30,661 nucleotides of DNA, from the IMG/VR virus record IMGVR_UViG_3300024520_000343, positions 1 through 30,661 of that record; one strand, written 5' to 3'. The DNA comes from a virus. The notes below the pieces were generated by a model that was not told the DNA's origin, searched no databases, and worked only from the letters and a program-made list of their open reading frames with translations. Position numbers and translations under genes: made by a program. Positions 15,503 to 21,779 of this stretch are shown in pieces; the first letter of the stretch is position 1, and the number at the start of each line of letters is the position of its first letter.

Positions 15503-15781
15503 TTGATTTCCTTTTTTATCAAGTCAACTCAATTTATCCTCAATTTATTGCAAAATAACAATAAAAATTATTGATTACACAATATTTATTTAGTCATTAT
15601 AAAAGATTAAGGTTGTCTTAAGGTTGGAGCGCCTGGTTTTGGGGACTTATAGCCTAAATCTTAAGCTATTTTAACTTGATTCTCATATTTTCATCATATT
15701 AAAGCATTATACAATGGATAAATAAGGCATAAAATGATATAATAAAAGTATAAGAAAATCAAAATCCAAAAGGAGAAGGGA
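15503..15781. promoter_or_regulatory. Divergent control region between late and early genes
   Basis: These 279 bp separate the leftward late chain from the rightward early genes and hold no gene. Visible elements are a leftward TATAAT at 15596-15601 (read on the minus strand) without a good -35, two direct AAGGTTG copies at 15609-15615 and 15620-15626 (one helical turn apart), and a rightward extended -10 near the right end. The AAGGTTG pair is a plausible activator or repressor site for late genes. Confidence 0.55.
15735..15743 (+). promoter_or_regulatory. Extended -10 promoter for the rightward early operon
   Basis: TGATATAAT is a full extended -10 (TGn before TATAAT). The -35 position shows only weak matches. 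It lies about 40 bp before the first early start codon. Confidence 0.55.
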
Positions 15782-15967
15782 ATGAAAGTAAAAGAATTAA
15801 TTGCAGTTTTAAAAGAATTCGATCCAGATCAAGATGTAATCGGAGTTTATGTAGGCAATGACAAAATTCCACAAGTTGAAGAAGTCGATTTCGTTTCCGA
15901 CAATAATCAACACGCACAACTTAATTTAACAAGCGCCACGAATTTTTATTTTGAGGACGAGGACTAA
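15782..15967 (+). CDS. Small early protein, MKVKEL type
   Basis: This 61-residue protein begins MKVKELIAVLKEFDPDQDVI and belongs to a common phage/plasmid small-protein pattern (ELxxxLxxFDPDxxV followed by strands) of unknown function. It is the first gene after the early promoter, with a strong AAGGAGAAGG ribosome site. The next gene begins with the same five residues and nearly the same DNA, suggesting a shared origin or copied translation start. Confidence 0.65.
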   Translation: MKVKELIAVLKEFDPDQDVIGVYVGNDKIPQVEEVDFVSDNNQHAQLNLTSATNFYFEDED

Positions 15968-15977
15968 GGAGGATGAA

Positions 15978-16262
15978 ATGAAAGTAAAAGAACTAGCAGA
16001 GGATTTAATCGATGCTGAAGGGAAGCCTTTAGATTCCCAAAAATGTTTAATCGAGTTAGATCACTTACTTTATTTAGATAGCGACAAAAAAACCCTTTGG
16101 GCATGTCCTATTATGAAAGACAACACACTTGATAAAGATCGATATGATGACTCGGAAGAAGTCGAGATTTGCTGGTTCCCAATGGAAGACGAGGGCTTTG
16201 CTGAATATAGTAAATCAGAATTGAAAAGAATTAATAAATTTTTTAAAACTAATTTTGAATAA
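15978..16262 (+). CDS. Small acidic early protein
   Basis: This 94-residue protein starts at the ATG at 15978 behind a perfect AAGGAGG that overlaps the previous stop codon. It begins MKVKELAEDL like its neighbour, then differs (LIELDHLLYLDSDKKTLWAC, EICWFPMEDEGFAEYSKSEL). It is acidic and rich in aromatics and possibly inhibits a host enzyme, as many early phage proteins do, but I do not recognise it. Confidence 0.6.
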   Translation: MKVKELAEDLIDAEGKPLDSQKCLIELDHLLYLDSDKKTLWACPIMKDNTLDKDRYDDSEEVEICWFPMEDEGFAEYSKSELKRINKFFKTNFE

Positions 16263-16275
16263 AAAGGAGGAGGAG

Positions 16276-16557
16276 ATGAAAGAAAAAAGCGTTTTGGTTG
16301 TCGAAATTTGGCTTGGACAGCTTTTGCAGACAGGGAGAACGATTGCCGTTTGCACTAATAAAAAAATCGCCCTTCAACTTATAAATGACCTGATAAAAGA
16401 ACGAAAGGCTTCTAAAGAGCCTATCGATTATAACACTTTTTCTGCTCGAATCAAAAAAAATGGACACTGCGAAGTATATACAGATTTTGGAACGATTTTT
16501 GTAATTAGGTACAAATTAAATGAAATATACCCAATAGATGGAGTAACGAAATTTTAA
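16276..16557 (+). CDS. Unknown early protein ending in PIDGVTKF
   Basis: This 93-residue protein starts at the ATG at 16276 after AAGGAGGAGGAG. It has a strand-rich start (SVLVVEIWLGQLLQTGRTIA), a helix (KKIALQLINDLIKERKASK) and strands (GHCEVYTDFGTIFVIRYKLN). No family recognised. Its last eight residues, PIDGVTKF, and the DNA behind them are identical to the end of the next gene. Confidence 0.6.
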   Translation: MKEKSVLVVEIWLGQLLQTGRTIAVCTNKKIALQLINDLIKERKASKEPIDYNTFSARIKKNGHCEVYTDFGTIFVIRYKLNEIYPIDGVTKF

Positions 16558-16558
16558 C
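16531..16558 (+). repeat. 28-bp direct repeat, copy 1 (gene end)
   Basis: This starts CCAATAGATGGAGTAACGAA and runs through the stop codon. It is identical over 28 bp to 16768-16795, 237 bp (79 codons) downstream. It encodes PIDGVTKF plus stop. Confidence 0.9.
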
Positions 16559-16572
16559 CTCGGGAGGATGAT

Positions 16573-16794
16573 ATGAAAAAGAAAAAAAGATTTAATAGAG
16601 TCATTATCAAAATTTTACCTGACGAAGTAGTTAAACAAAATGTAGCGCAATTGAGAATGCTTTTATTACTTCTTGGTCAGTTAAATGTTGATAAACGCCA
16701 CATCTTACGTTTAACAAAAATTTGGGAAAGTTCTCAAAGCCAAGAGGCCCTTCAAATGTTTAATCTGCCAATAGATGGAGTAACGAAATTTTAA
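16573..16794 (+). CDS. Small basic early protein ending in PIDGVTKF
   Basis: This 73-residue protein starts MKKKKRFNRVIIKILPDEVV, continues with a leucine-rich helix (AQLRMLLLLLGQLNVDKRHI) and ends with the same PIDGVTKF as its upstream neighbour. A GGGAGG site precedes the ATG. No family recognised. The sequence before the shared tail is unrelated to the neighbour by eye, so only the 3' end was copied. Confidence 0.6.
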   Translation: MKKKKRFNRVIIKILPDEVVKQNVAQLRMLLLLLGQLNVDKRHILRLTKIWESSQSQEALQMFNLPIDGVTKF

Positions 16795-16795
16795 C
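16768..16795 (+). repeat. 28-bp direct repeat, copy 2 (gene end)
   Basis: This is the exact second copy of 16531-16558, again ending one base after a TAA stop codon. The sequences flanking the two copies differ immediately on both sides. Confidence 0.9.
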
Positions 16796-16870
16796 AAACT
16801 TAAAACCTTTCGGTGGAGGTAAAGGAGGAAAAAACACCGATTACTAACAATTTTTTATAAGGAGATTCGG

Positions 16871-17440
16871 ATGATGAATCAATTAAAGCCATTTAAAACG
16901 AAATGGCAAAAGGAAGTGAAAAAAGTACAGAAAGATGGTGGTCGCTATTCCCAAAAATTTAAGGATGCAGTTTTTAAATTGGGCCAAGATTTACCTTTTA
17001 AGTCAATCGCAGAATCAGTCGGAGTCGCCCCGAGCGTATTTTACAGATGGTTTCCAGGCAATAAGATTCCAGGGAAAAAATTAAGCAAAAAGGAAATTGA
17101 AAGTGTCGAAGAAATTGAAACTGTCGAAATGTACTCCAGTAATGAGATTGACCGACAAGAGGAGCTTACAGAAAATTGTGAAGGATGGTCAAAAAAACAA
17201 TTGCTGGAAGAAATTATCGAATTGGACCGAAGGAAAAGAAAGTTAGAAGACAAGCTAACCACAATCTCAAGGCGATTTCTTCAATCGGATATTGTTGATG
17301 GCATAAGAACGCTTTTAGACGACTACCCTCCAGAAAGAGAGATTGAAAGCTGCATGACTTATTGCAAACTCCTGATCGATAAAACAATCGATTACTGCCA
17401 GGACGAAATTGGTAAGGAGGATTTTAAAAAGAATTATTGA
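16871..17440 (+). CDS. Helix-turn-helix protein with coiled coil
   Basis: This 189-residue protein has an N-terminal transposase-like HTH (residues about 20-58: RYSQKFKDAVFKLGQDLPFK, SIAESVGVAPSVFYRWF), as in IS3 OrfA-type domains. A charged coiled coil follows (about 70-135: EIDRQEELTENCEGWSKKQL, EEIIELDRRKRKLEDKLTTI), then a helical C-terminus with three cysteines. No transposase catalytic domain or inverted repeats accompany it, so it is probably a phage regulator that borrowed this HTH. AAGGAG precedes the ATG, and a terminator follows the gene. Confidence 0.6.
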   Translation: MMNQLKPFKTKWQKEVKKVQKDGGRYSQKFKDAVFKLGQDLPFKSIAESVGVAPSVFYRWFPGNKIPGKKLSKKEIESVEEIETVEMYSSNEIDRQEELTENCEGWSKKQLLEEIIELDRRKRKLEDKLTTISRRFLQSDIVDGIRTLLDDYPPEREIESCMTYCKLLIDKTIDYCQDEIGKEDFKKNY

Positions 17441-17486
17441 AGCTGAAGCTGAAATGAAAGGTTAAAAATGAAAATTATTTTCAACC

Positions 17487-17514
17487 AGGGCATCAATCTT
17501 TTTGATGCCCTTTC
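17487..17514 (+). terminator. Terminator after the HTH gene
   Basis: AGGGCATCAA (17487-17496) pairs with TTGATGCCCT (17502-17511) around a five-base loop, a perfect 10-bp stem. A short U stretch follows, broken by CC. It would end the first early operon. Confidence 0.75.
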
Positions 17515-17533
17515 CATTTAAAGGAGCCAAAAA

Positions 17534-17959
17534 GTGGACGATATGACTAAACACTTGATTAAAAGGTGCGCTATCAAAAATGATGATTTGAGAGCTGCGC
17601 TTCCAGTGAATGGAACAACCTCGCAGCTCGTATATCTAAAAAGCGCTGAAAAAATTTCTTATACGAATCGAGAATTTTATACCGTAAAACTTTATTGCGG
17701 AGCTTTTAGGATAAGCCCAGCAGTTGTCTGGTCGCAAAATTTATGGACTATCCTAAAAACAGTAAGAGATTTTTCTAAATTTAATGAAGACAACGACCCT
17801 TTTGGGGAGCGAAATTTCGGGAACTTTAAAATTGATTCAGAAACCTATTATTTTAAAATTGATTACTGGGAAGACGAATCGATGAAATGGGGAGCCCAAA
17901 ATTATTTAAGAGACGCTAGCTGGCGTGTTGTTACAATTTATAATTCAAAGGAACACTAA
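17534..17959 (+). CDS. DUF3768-like protein
   Basis: This 141-residue protein matches the DUF3768 pattern: IKNDDLRAALP near the start (NDxLR), a central VRDFSKFNEDNDPFGERNFG (F-x-x-F-x-x-x-NDPFGExxFG), then YYFKIDYWEDE (KIDYx). DUF3768 proteins are mostly found in proteobacteria and plasmids and have no known function. The start is the GTG at 17534, well spaced from AAAGGAG; an ATG three codons later is possible. Family membership is by motif recall and would need a profile search. Confidence 0.6.
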   Translation: MDDMTKHLIKRCAIKNDDLRAALPVNGTTSQLVYLKSAEKISYTNREFYTVKLYCGAFRISPAVVWSQNLWTILKTVRDFSKFNEDNDPFGERNFGNFKIDSETYYFKIDYWEDESMKWGAQNYLRDASWRVVTIYNSKEH

Positions 17960-17961
17960 TA

Positions 17962-18315
17962 ATGAAAATTTTAATTTTAGATAGCCTGATAAAAACGGGC
18001 GAAATGAAAGGCCATATGCGGACGATTGGAGCTTTTGAAACGGTGGAGGATGTTTTACTTGCAAGTAAAGAATGCACCGATTTTGAATTTCCTGATTTAT
18101 CATTAGCCGAAGAAGGAGGGAAACTACCTTCAGGAACTTGTAGATGCTCTCTTGAGGATGCTGTGAAACAGATTTGGCATTTACATGATGAAGAGAATTT
18201 AATCGAGGGTGAAGACTGGAACATAGTCTCTTTTGTCAGAAAAGATTTGATGGGGAGAATTTTAATCGCTTTTTTTATAACCGTCACGGAACTCGGAGAA
18301 ACAACTCTCCATTAA
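17962..18315 (+). CDS. Unknown early protein
   Basis: This 117-residue protein starts MKILILDSLIKTGEMKGHMR. It is acidic with a strand-helix start, a Cys pair (GTCRCSLEDAVKQIWHLHDE) and a hydrophobic strand near the end (GRILIAFFITVTELG). No family recognised. It lies two bases after the stop of the DUF3768-like gene, so the two are probably one operon and may act together. Confidence 0.55.
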   Translation: MKILILDSLIKTGEMKGHMRTIGAFETVEDVLLASKECTDFEFPDLSLAEEGGKLPSGTCRCSLEDAVKQIWHLHDEENLIEGEDWNIVSFVRKDLMGRILIAFFITVTELGETTLH

Positions 18316-18353
18316 CCAAATTATTATAAAACTTTAAAAAGGAATGTTTAATA

Positions 18354-18614
18354 ATGAAAATTCACTTATCATTTGAAGAAATTGTTCATCTCATAGAAAT
18401 AACTCAAAATAGCTATAAGGAACAGTTTAAAAAACAAGGCCAAAATGCTATTTCAGGGAGAGTTCCTGTTGATAAATATCTGACAAAAAAACAACAGGTT
18501 AATGAAATCATTCTAGGGAAACTATTTTATGCAAAAATCCAATCCATTAAAAAGTGGGAAGAAAGGCAGCGCTACAAAGAAAAAGAAAAGGAAACAGAAA
18601 CAGTCTACCATTGA
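18354..18614 (+). CDS. Unknown basic early protein
   Basis: This 86-residue helical protein (MKIHLSFEEIVHLIEITQNS, VPVDKYLTKKQQVNEIILGK) ends in a Lys/Glu-rich tail (RQRYKEKEKETETVYH). No family recognised. The ribosome site is AAGGAATG. Its 3' end overlaps a second open frame by 86 bases in an A-rich stretch where a frameshift is conceivable. Confidence 0.5.
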   Translation: MKIHLSFEEIVHLIEITQNSYKEQFKKQGQNAISGRVPVDKYLTKKQQVNEIILGKLFYAKIQSIKKWEERQRYKEKEKETETVYH

Positions 18615-18720
18615 TCAAACCACGATCACCAGGGAGGAAGCCATCGATTGGCTTCTTTCCTCCAAGCTTTTTTCCGTTAATGAAATAAAAGAATTTAAAA
18701 AGGATTTTAAAGACAATTAA
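18529..18720 (+). CDS. Possible small protein overlapping the previous gene
   Basis: This is an open frame of 63 codons, shifted +1 to the previous gene. Its first 27 residues are Lys-rich and may be only the shadow of that gene. The last 37 (STIDQTTITREEAIDWLLSS, then KLFSVNEIKEFKKDFKDN) look like a real helical protein. No ribosome site precedes the ATG. It is either a translationally coupled small gene or the 3' part of the previous gene reached by a frameshift. A hairpin sits in the middle of it. Confidence 0.35.
   Translation: MQKSNPLKSGKKGSATKKKKRKQKQSTIDQTTITREEAIDWLLSSKLFSVNEIKEFKKDFKDN
18633..18663 (+). terminator. Hairpin at the end of the second early operon
   Basis: GAAGCCA and TGGCTTC pair around a five-base loop (18637-18655 with the closing G-C), and an outer GGAG/CTCC pairing extends it across a small bulge. 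TTTCC follows the core, like the 17487 hairpin, and a six-T run follows slightly later (18668-18673). Confidence 0.5.
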
Positions 18721-18729
18721 TTTTTTTGG

Positions 18730-18771
18730 CAGGCCATGGGATTTTTTAGACAGGCCATGGGATTTCTAGGC
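18730..18771. repeat. Two tandem 21-bp units at a convergent gene junction
   Basis: CAGGCCATGGGATTT occurs at 18730-18744 and again at 18751-18765; the 21-bp units are otherwise similar with drift. They fill the gap between the last rightward gene and the end of the leftward gene ending at 18766. No function is evident. Confidence 0.6.
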
Positions 18772-18975
18772 TACCTTTTTCTTCTTTAAGTCTTCAATAA
18801 ATTTAACATAAGTATGCTCGAAATATGCCTGAAGGGTTGGAAAATTTGAATAAATTTTAATTTCCTGACTCTCCGAAAGCCTGATTGTTTTATTATACTT
18901 TTTCTCTGGTCCCCAAACAGGAGGTCTTCCTCTTTTTATGATTGGCTTCCCTTCTATCTTTTTCTTTTTTACCAT
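18766..18975 (-). CDS. Small basic protein with AT-hook-like motif
   Basis: This 69-residue, Lys-rich protein (MVKKKKIEGKPIIKRGRPPV) carries RGRPP near residue 15, similar to the AT-hook core RGRP that binds the A+T minor groove. A short strand (KTIRLSESQEIKIYSNF) and a helix (LQAYFEHTYVKFIEDLKKKK) follow, vaguely like a ribbon-helix-helix order. AAGGA precedes the ATG. The function is unknown; a nucleoid-like or regulatory DNA-binding role is plausible. Confidence 0.5.
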   Translation of the reverse strand: MVKKKKIEGKPIIKRGRPPVWGPEKKYNKTIRLSESQEIKIYSNFPTLQAYFEHTYVKFIEDLKKKKVA

Positions 18976-19002
18976 GACTTATTCCTTTGGACCGAATAGA
19001 AA

Positions 19003-19043
19003 AATCATGGCACCGCTACAAGGGTCACCTTATAGCAATGCCA
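19003..19043 (-). ncRNA. Strong 16-bp RNA hairpin, terminator or small RNA end
   Basis: In minus-strand RNA, 19043-19028 pairs with 19023-19008 over 16 uninterrupted pairs, three of them G-U, closed by the tetraloop UGAC and followed by UGAUUUUU. The same bases read on the plus strand give three C-A mismatches, so the structure is meant for the minus strand. It lies between the nuclease gene and the AT-hook gene, with a minus-strand TATAAT about 80 bp upstream (near 19120). It could be the terminator of the replication operon or the 3' end of a small RNA of roughly 100 bases. Confidence 0.55.
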
Positions 19044-19145
19044 CGAAATCTGTTTTTTTATGCCCTAATAAAAATTGTAACTTTGAAACGGTTTGATTTC
19101 GATGTTGTTCAATTAATATTATAAAATGAATTTATATTAATTAAC

Positions 19146-19556
19146 TTAAAGATGCAATGCTTTTTTAACTTCTAAAATACTAGAAACGAAAAAAGCTTTG
19201 CCTCCCATCACCTTCACTCTCTTTTGAAACTCGATTTGCCTTCTAAAATGGCGCTCTTTTTTATTTTTGAGACCCCACGCTGGAGTAAGGCTAAGCCTTT
19301 CCTTATGGATCTCATAAAAACGAATCGAAGTCGGCGTTTTAACTTCAAAGGCATGAAAAACTCCCTTATAAAGACCTAAAATATCTGATGTTCCTTTAAG
19401 ATAAAATCTAGAATTATGCTTCCTCATCGATTTACCATCATAAAATCCTGATGCCTGATTTTTCCAAAAAAAGGCATCATGGAGAGTATTAAGATAAAAA
19501 AGGATGGTCTCCTCAATTTCACTTTCCTTTAGACGTGGCTTCCGAATAGTTCCCAT
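19146..19556 (-). CDS. VRR-NUC domain nuclease
   Basis: This 136-residue protein has the PD-(D/E)XK-type VRR-NUC layout: ESEIEETILFYLN, then FYLKGTSDILGLYKGVFHAF followed by EVKTP. That gives the G-x-x-D-x-x-G motif, the E-x-K catalytic pair and a C-terminal helix-strand RVKVMGGKAFFVSSILEVKK. Stand-alone VRR-NUC proteins in phages are structure-specific nucleases, often thought to resolve branched DNA. It overlaps the preceding gene by 38 bases and ends the leftward replication block. Confidence 0.8.
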   Translation of the reverse strand: MGTIRKPRLKESEIEETILFYLNTLHDAFFWKNQASGFYDGKSMRKHNSRFYLKGTSDILGLYKGVFHAFEVKTPTSIRFYEIHKERLSLTPAWGLKNKKERHFRRQIEFQKRVKVMGGKAFFVSSILEVKKALHL

Positions 19557-19893
19557 TGCGACACTCTTTTTTTATGGCCAATTTAATAATAAAAGATTCA
19601 AAACTATTATAGATTTTTGGTAACTCTACTTCGAACAGATGATTTTCTAAAATATATAATGATAAATCCTTAAAATATTCACTCTCCTCTTCAGTAAGAT
19701 CCCTCCTCTGGTTTTCAATTAAAAGAAAACGGAATTTTAATAAAATTATTTTTTCTTTTATTAATAGATCTCCCCAAAGGAACTCTCCAAAAATACTATC
19801 TCCAAAATCCTTCCAAGCCTTACCCACGATTAAAGAGCCTGGGATACCTTCCTCATGAAGTTTTATCTGTATACCTCTTAATGCCTCTATCAT
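19519..19893 (-). CDS. Unknown protein of the replication block
   Basis: This 124-residue protein is mostly helical (MIEALRGIQIKLHEEGIPGS, EKIILLKFRFLLIENQRRDL, EEESEYFKDLSLYILENHLF). No family recognised. It lies between the ATPase and the nuclease, overlapping the first by 4 bases (ATGA) and the second by 38, so translation is coupled. A role in replication, such as a helicase partner, is inferred from context only. Confidence 0.55.
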   Translation of the reverse strand: MIEALRGIQIKLHEEGIPGSLIVGKAWKDFGDSIFGEFLWGDLLIKEKIILLKFRFLLIENQRRDLTEEESEYFKDLSLYILENHLFEVELPKIYNSFESFIIKLAIKKECRNGNYSEATSKGK

Positions 19894-20741
19894 AACACGT
19901 TCCTTTGTTTAAAATTATCTTTCATTTCTACGAAGTCAATGGCCCGATCTTTTATGTATAAATTCATTTCTTTATTAAAGTCTAAATGAAACATTTTTGA
20001 TTCAACCGATTGTCCTCTGTGTTTAGTAATCCTGAGAGTTGGATAATAAAAATCATTAAGTTGAAAACGTTGTAAGATATAGCAGTACTGAACGATGTTG
20101 ATGATTGATTTACAACCTCTAATATCGTTCATAGAAATTAGGCGGTGAGAGTTTTCTGTAACATCAGCACCAGTATGTGCGACCATAATAAAAGGTTTTT
20201 TGCATTTCGAGGCTTCTTCTTTTAATTCTTTTACAAATAAAGATTGAACATCAATCTTTTGATCCATGTAAAACTCAGAAGTAGTCAGATTATCAAAAAA
20301 AATCAAATCGATTCTTTTATCATTTACCATTTCTTGAAAATAGGCCCATTTAACACCTCTGCGTTCAAATTTAATTAACTCTGGGAAGTTCATTTCAGAA
20401 TGTATCAATAATTTTCTAAAAAGAACTTTGGCATCATCTTTAGAAAAGGTTTTAAGCGCCATCGAAAATTCAATTAGGAAATCATTTTCCGTTTCTTCGG
20501 AAAGCCAGATCAAAATTTTTTTATCTTTGTCACATCTTTTAAGGGCATCGATTAAAAGGCTTCTCATTAGCGTGGATTTCCCCCCGTGAGCCACGCCCAG
20601 GTACAAATGAAGGTTACCAGGCCTATGTCCCTTATGTTCAGTTAAAAAATGGTATCCCGAATGCCAATAGGTTTTTTCTCTCTCCTTTAAAAGTTCAAAA
20701 ATTTCATGAATCGATTCTTCATTAATCTCTTTCAATATCAT
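19890..20741 (-). CDS. RecA/DnaB-fold ATPase, probable replicative helicase-like protein
   Basis: This 283-residue protein has Walker A GVAHGGKST at residues 49-57, an arginine-rich ILIWLSEETENDF strand (motif 1a position), Walker B IDLIFFDNLTTSE, a PFIMVAHTGAD motif, and NDIRGCKSIINIVQYCYILQ with TLRITKHRG as in DnaB/RecA-like SF4 motors. It has no DnaB N-terminal domain or primase part. It may be a minimal helicase or helicase loader working with the initiator. AGGAGG touches the ATG directly; a TTG at codon 3 would be ideally spaced, so translation may start there (20735). Confidence 0.8.
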   Translation of the reverse strand: MILKEINEESIHEIFELLKEREKTYWHSGYHFLTEHKGHRPGNLHLYLGVAHGGKSTLMRSLLIDALKRCDKDKKILIWLSEETENDFLIEFSMALKTFSKDDAKVLFRKLLIHSEMNFPELIKFERRGVKWAYFQEMVNDKRIDLIFFDNLTTSEFYMDQKIDVQSLFVKELKEEASKCKKPFIMVAHTGADVTENSHRLISMNDIRGCKSIINIVQYCYILQRFQLNDFYYPTLRITKHRGQSVESKMFHLDFNKEMNLYIKDRAIDFVEMKDNFKQRNVL

Positions 20742-20777
20742 CCTCCTGTTTTATCAATTATTATATAATATAAAATC

Positions 20778-21770
20778 CTATGAAGGTTTACAACCTTGTC
20801 TTTTGAAAAAATTCTCAAGATCATCGTCGAGAGTTGTTTCCTTTTTCTCATTTAAATAATTTTCAAAATTTTTGGCGGAGAATAATGTTGCAGGTCTCAA
20901 ATAATTTATGCCTGGTGTGCCATTTTTAAAAACAATATTTTTCCATTGTGCAGTCTTTAAATCGATGATCTTTTTAAAATCTGAAAGAGTATAATTTTCA
21001 TTTAACCTCGCAATAATATTTTTAGAATTACTCGAAGCACCAACCTTGAATTTCTTACCTGTTTTTTCGTTCAAATAATGGAGAATTTCCTGGGCCATAA
21101 TGACTTTAATTTGAGGGCTTGGCTTCCCTCCCCTGCCCTTTATCCCAGTTTCACTTTTCGCCGGCAAATCAGGCGCTTTCTGGCCTAATAATGGCGGAGG
21201 GCTCGCAAGATCACTGCCTGGATTTGGCAAATCTGAAGGATAAACCAATGCGCCAATTTTTTTTCTTACAAATTCCAAGTTTGAATTTTTGTCATTTTTG
21301 GTTTTTTCGGATTCTTCTTTTAATATAATTAATTTATTAATTATAGAATATATAGAGGCCGCACTGTGCTTGTGCGCTGTAGATGTACAAAAAGCCCTCG
21401 AGGATGCTGCGGTGTGGATGTACGAAACGCCATCGGGTTTTAGGGGCTTTGTTGCGGTGTAGATGTCGTTTTGTACCTCGAGATTTTGGCCGTTTTCATT
21501 GCACAAAATTGAAAATCTTACTTCTAATAAAAAGGCGCTTTTTTCAGTCTTCATTTTGATTAATTTCTCCTCGCATAATTCAGTTAAAGTGGATTTTAGT
21601 TTTCTTCTTTTTATACCCAAGTTCTTAGAAATTTCATTCAGCTTTACAGAAAAGAATTTTTTACCTTTAATATCAGCTTCGTTTCTTTTCTCTCGAAGGT
21701 AAAAAAGGATTGCTGCTTTCAATAATCCTTGCTTCTCGATGTCACTTTTCCTTAAGACCAAAAAAGTCAT
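20778..21770 (-). CDS. Replication initiator, winged helix plus Phg_2220_C-type domain
   Basis: This 330-residue protein has an N-terminal winged helix (about 1-90: AAILFYLREKRNEADIKGKK, ISKNLGIKRRKLKSTLTELC), a low-complexity linker and a C-terminal domain from about 220 to 310. That domain fits the conserved phage C-terminus Phg_2220_C: ILHYLNEKTGKKFKVG, NENYTLSDFKKIIDLKTAQW, NYLRPATLFSAKNFENYLNE. This layout is known for phage replisome organisers that bind the origin and recruit the helicase. I start at the ATG 21768-21770, five bases after AAGGAG. The linker-coding DNA contains repeats that may be the origin. Confidence 0.85.
   Translation of the reverse strand: MTFLVLRKSDIEKQGLLKAAILFYLREKRNEADIKGKKFFSVKLNEISKNLGIKRRKLKSTLTELCEEKLIKMKTEKSAFLLEVRFSILCNENGQNLEVQNDIYTATKPLKPDGVSYIHTAASSRAFCTSTAHKHSAASIYSIINKLIILKEESEKTKNDKNSNLEFVRKKIGALVYPSDLPNPGSDLASPPPLLGQKAPDLPAKSETGIKGRGGKPSPQIKVIMAQEILHYLNEKTGKKFKVGASSNSKNIIARLNENYTLSDFKKIIDLKTAQWKNIVFKNGTPGINYLRPATLFSAKNFENYLNEKKETTLDDDLENFFKRQGCKPS
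21318..21466. other. Candidate replication origin inside the initiator gene
   Basis: Three 14-bp direct repeats of the form TGCGGTGTAGATGT lie at 21373-21386 (one change), 21408-21421 (one change) and 21453-21466. Next to them, 21318-21345 is 28 consecutive A/T bases, continued by more A+T, which could be the unwinding element. Iterons plus an A+T-rich element in the linker of the initiator gene is the origin layout of several phages with this type of initiator. Repeats and A/T run are seen; origin function is inferred. Confidence 0.6.
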
Positions 21771-21779
21771 TCCGTCTCC

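Noticed and set aside
15503-15781. Lysogeny control region with CI/Cro-type operators
   Set aside because: The divergent layout is suggestive, but neither neighbour is a repressor and no integrase exists in the genome; only weak direct repeats are present.
16796-16870. Tiny GTG-started frame in the gap before the HTH gene
   Set aside because: Only about 15 codons, with composition explained by purine-rich ribosome-site-like DNA; no further support.
16871-17440. Insertion sequence suggested by the transposase-like HTH
   Set aside because: No DDE/integrase-core gene follows and no flanking inverted or target-site repeats are visible; it looks like a regulator.
21373-21466. CRISPR-like repeat array
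   Set aside because: Only three short imperfect direct repeats inside a coding region, without dyad symmetry or regular spacers; an origin or regulator-binding role fits better.
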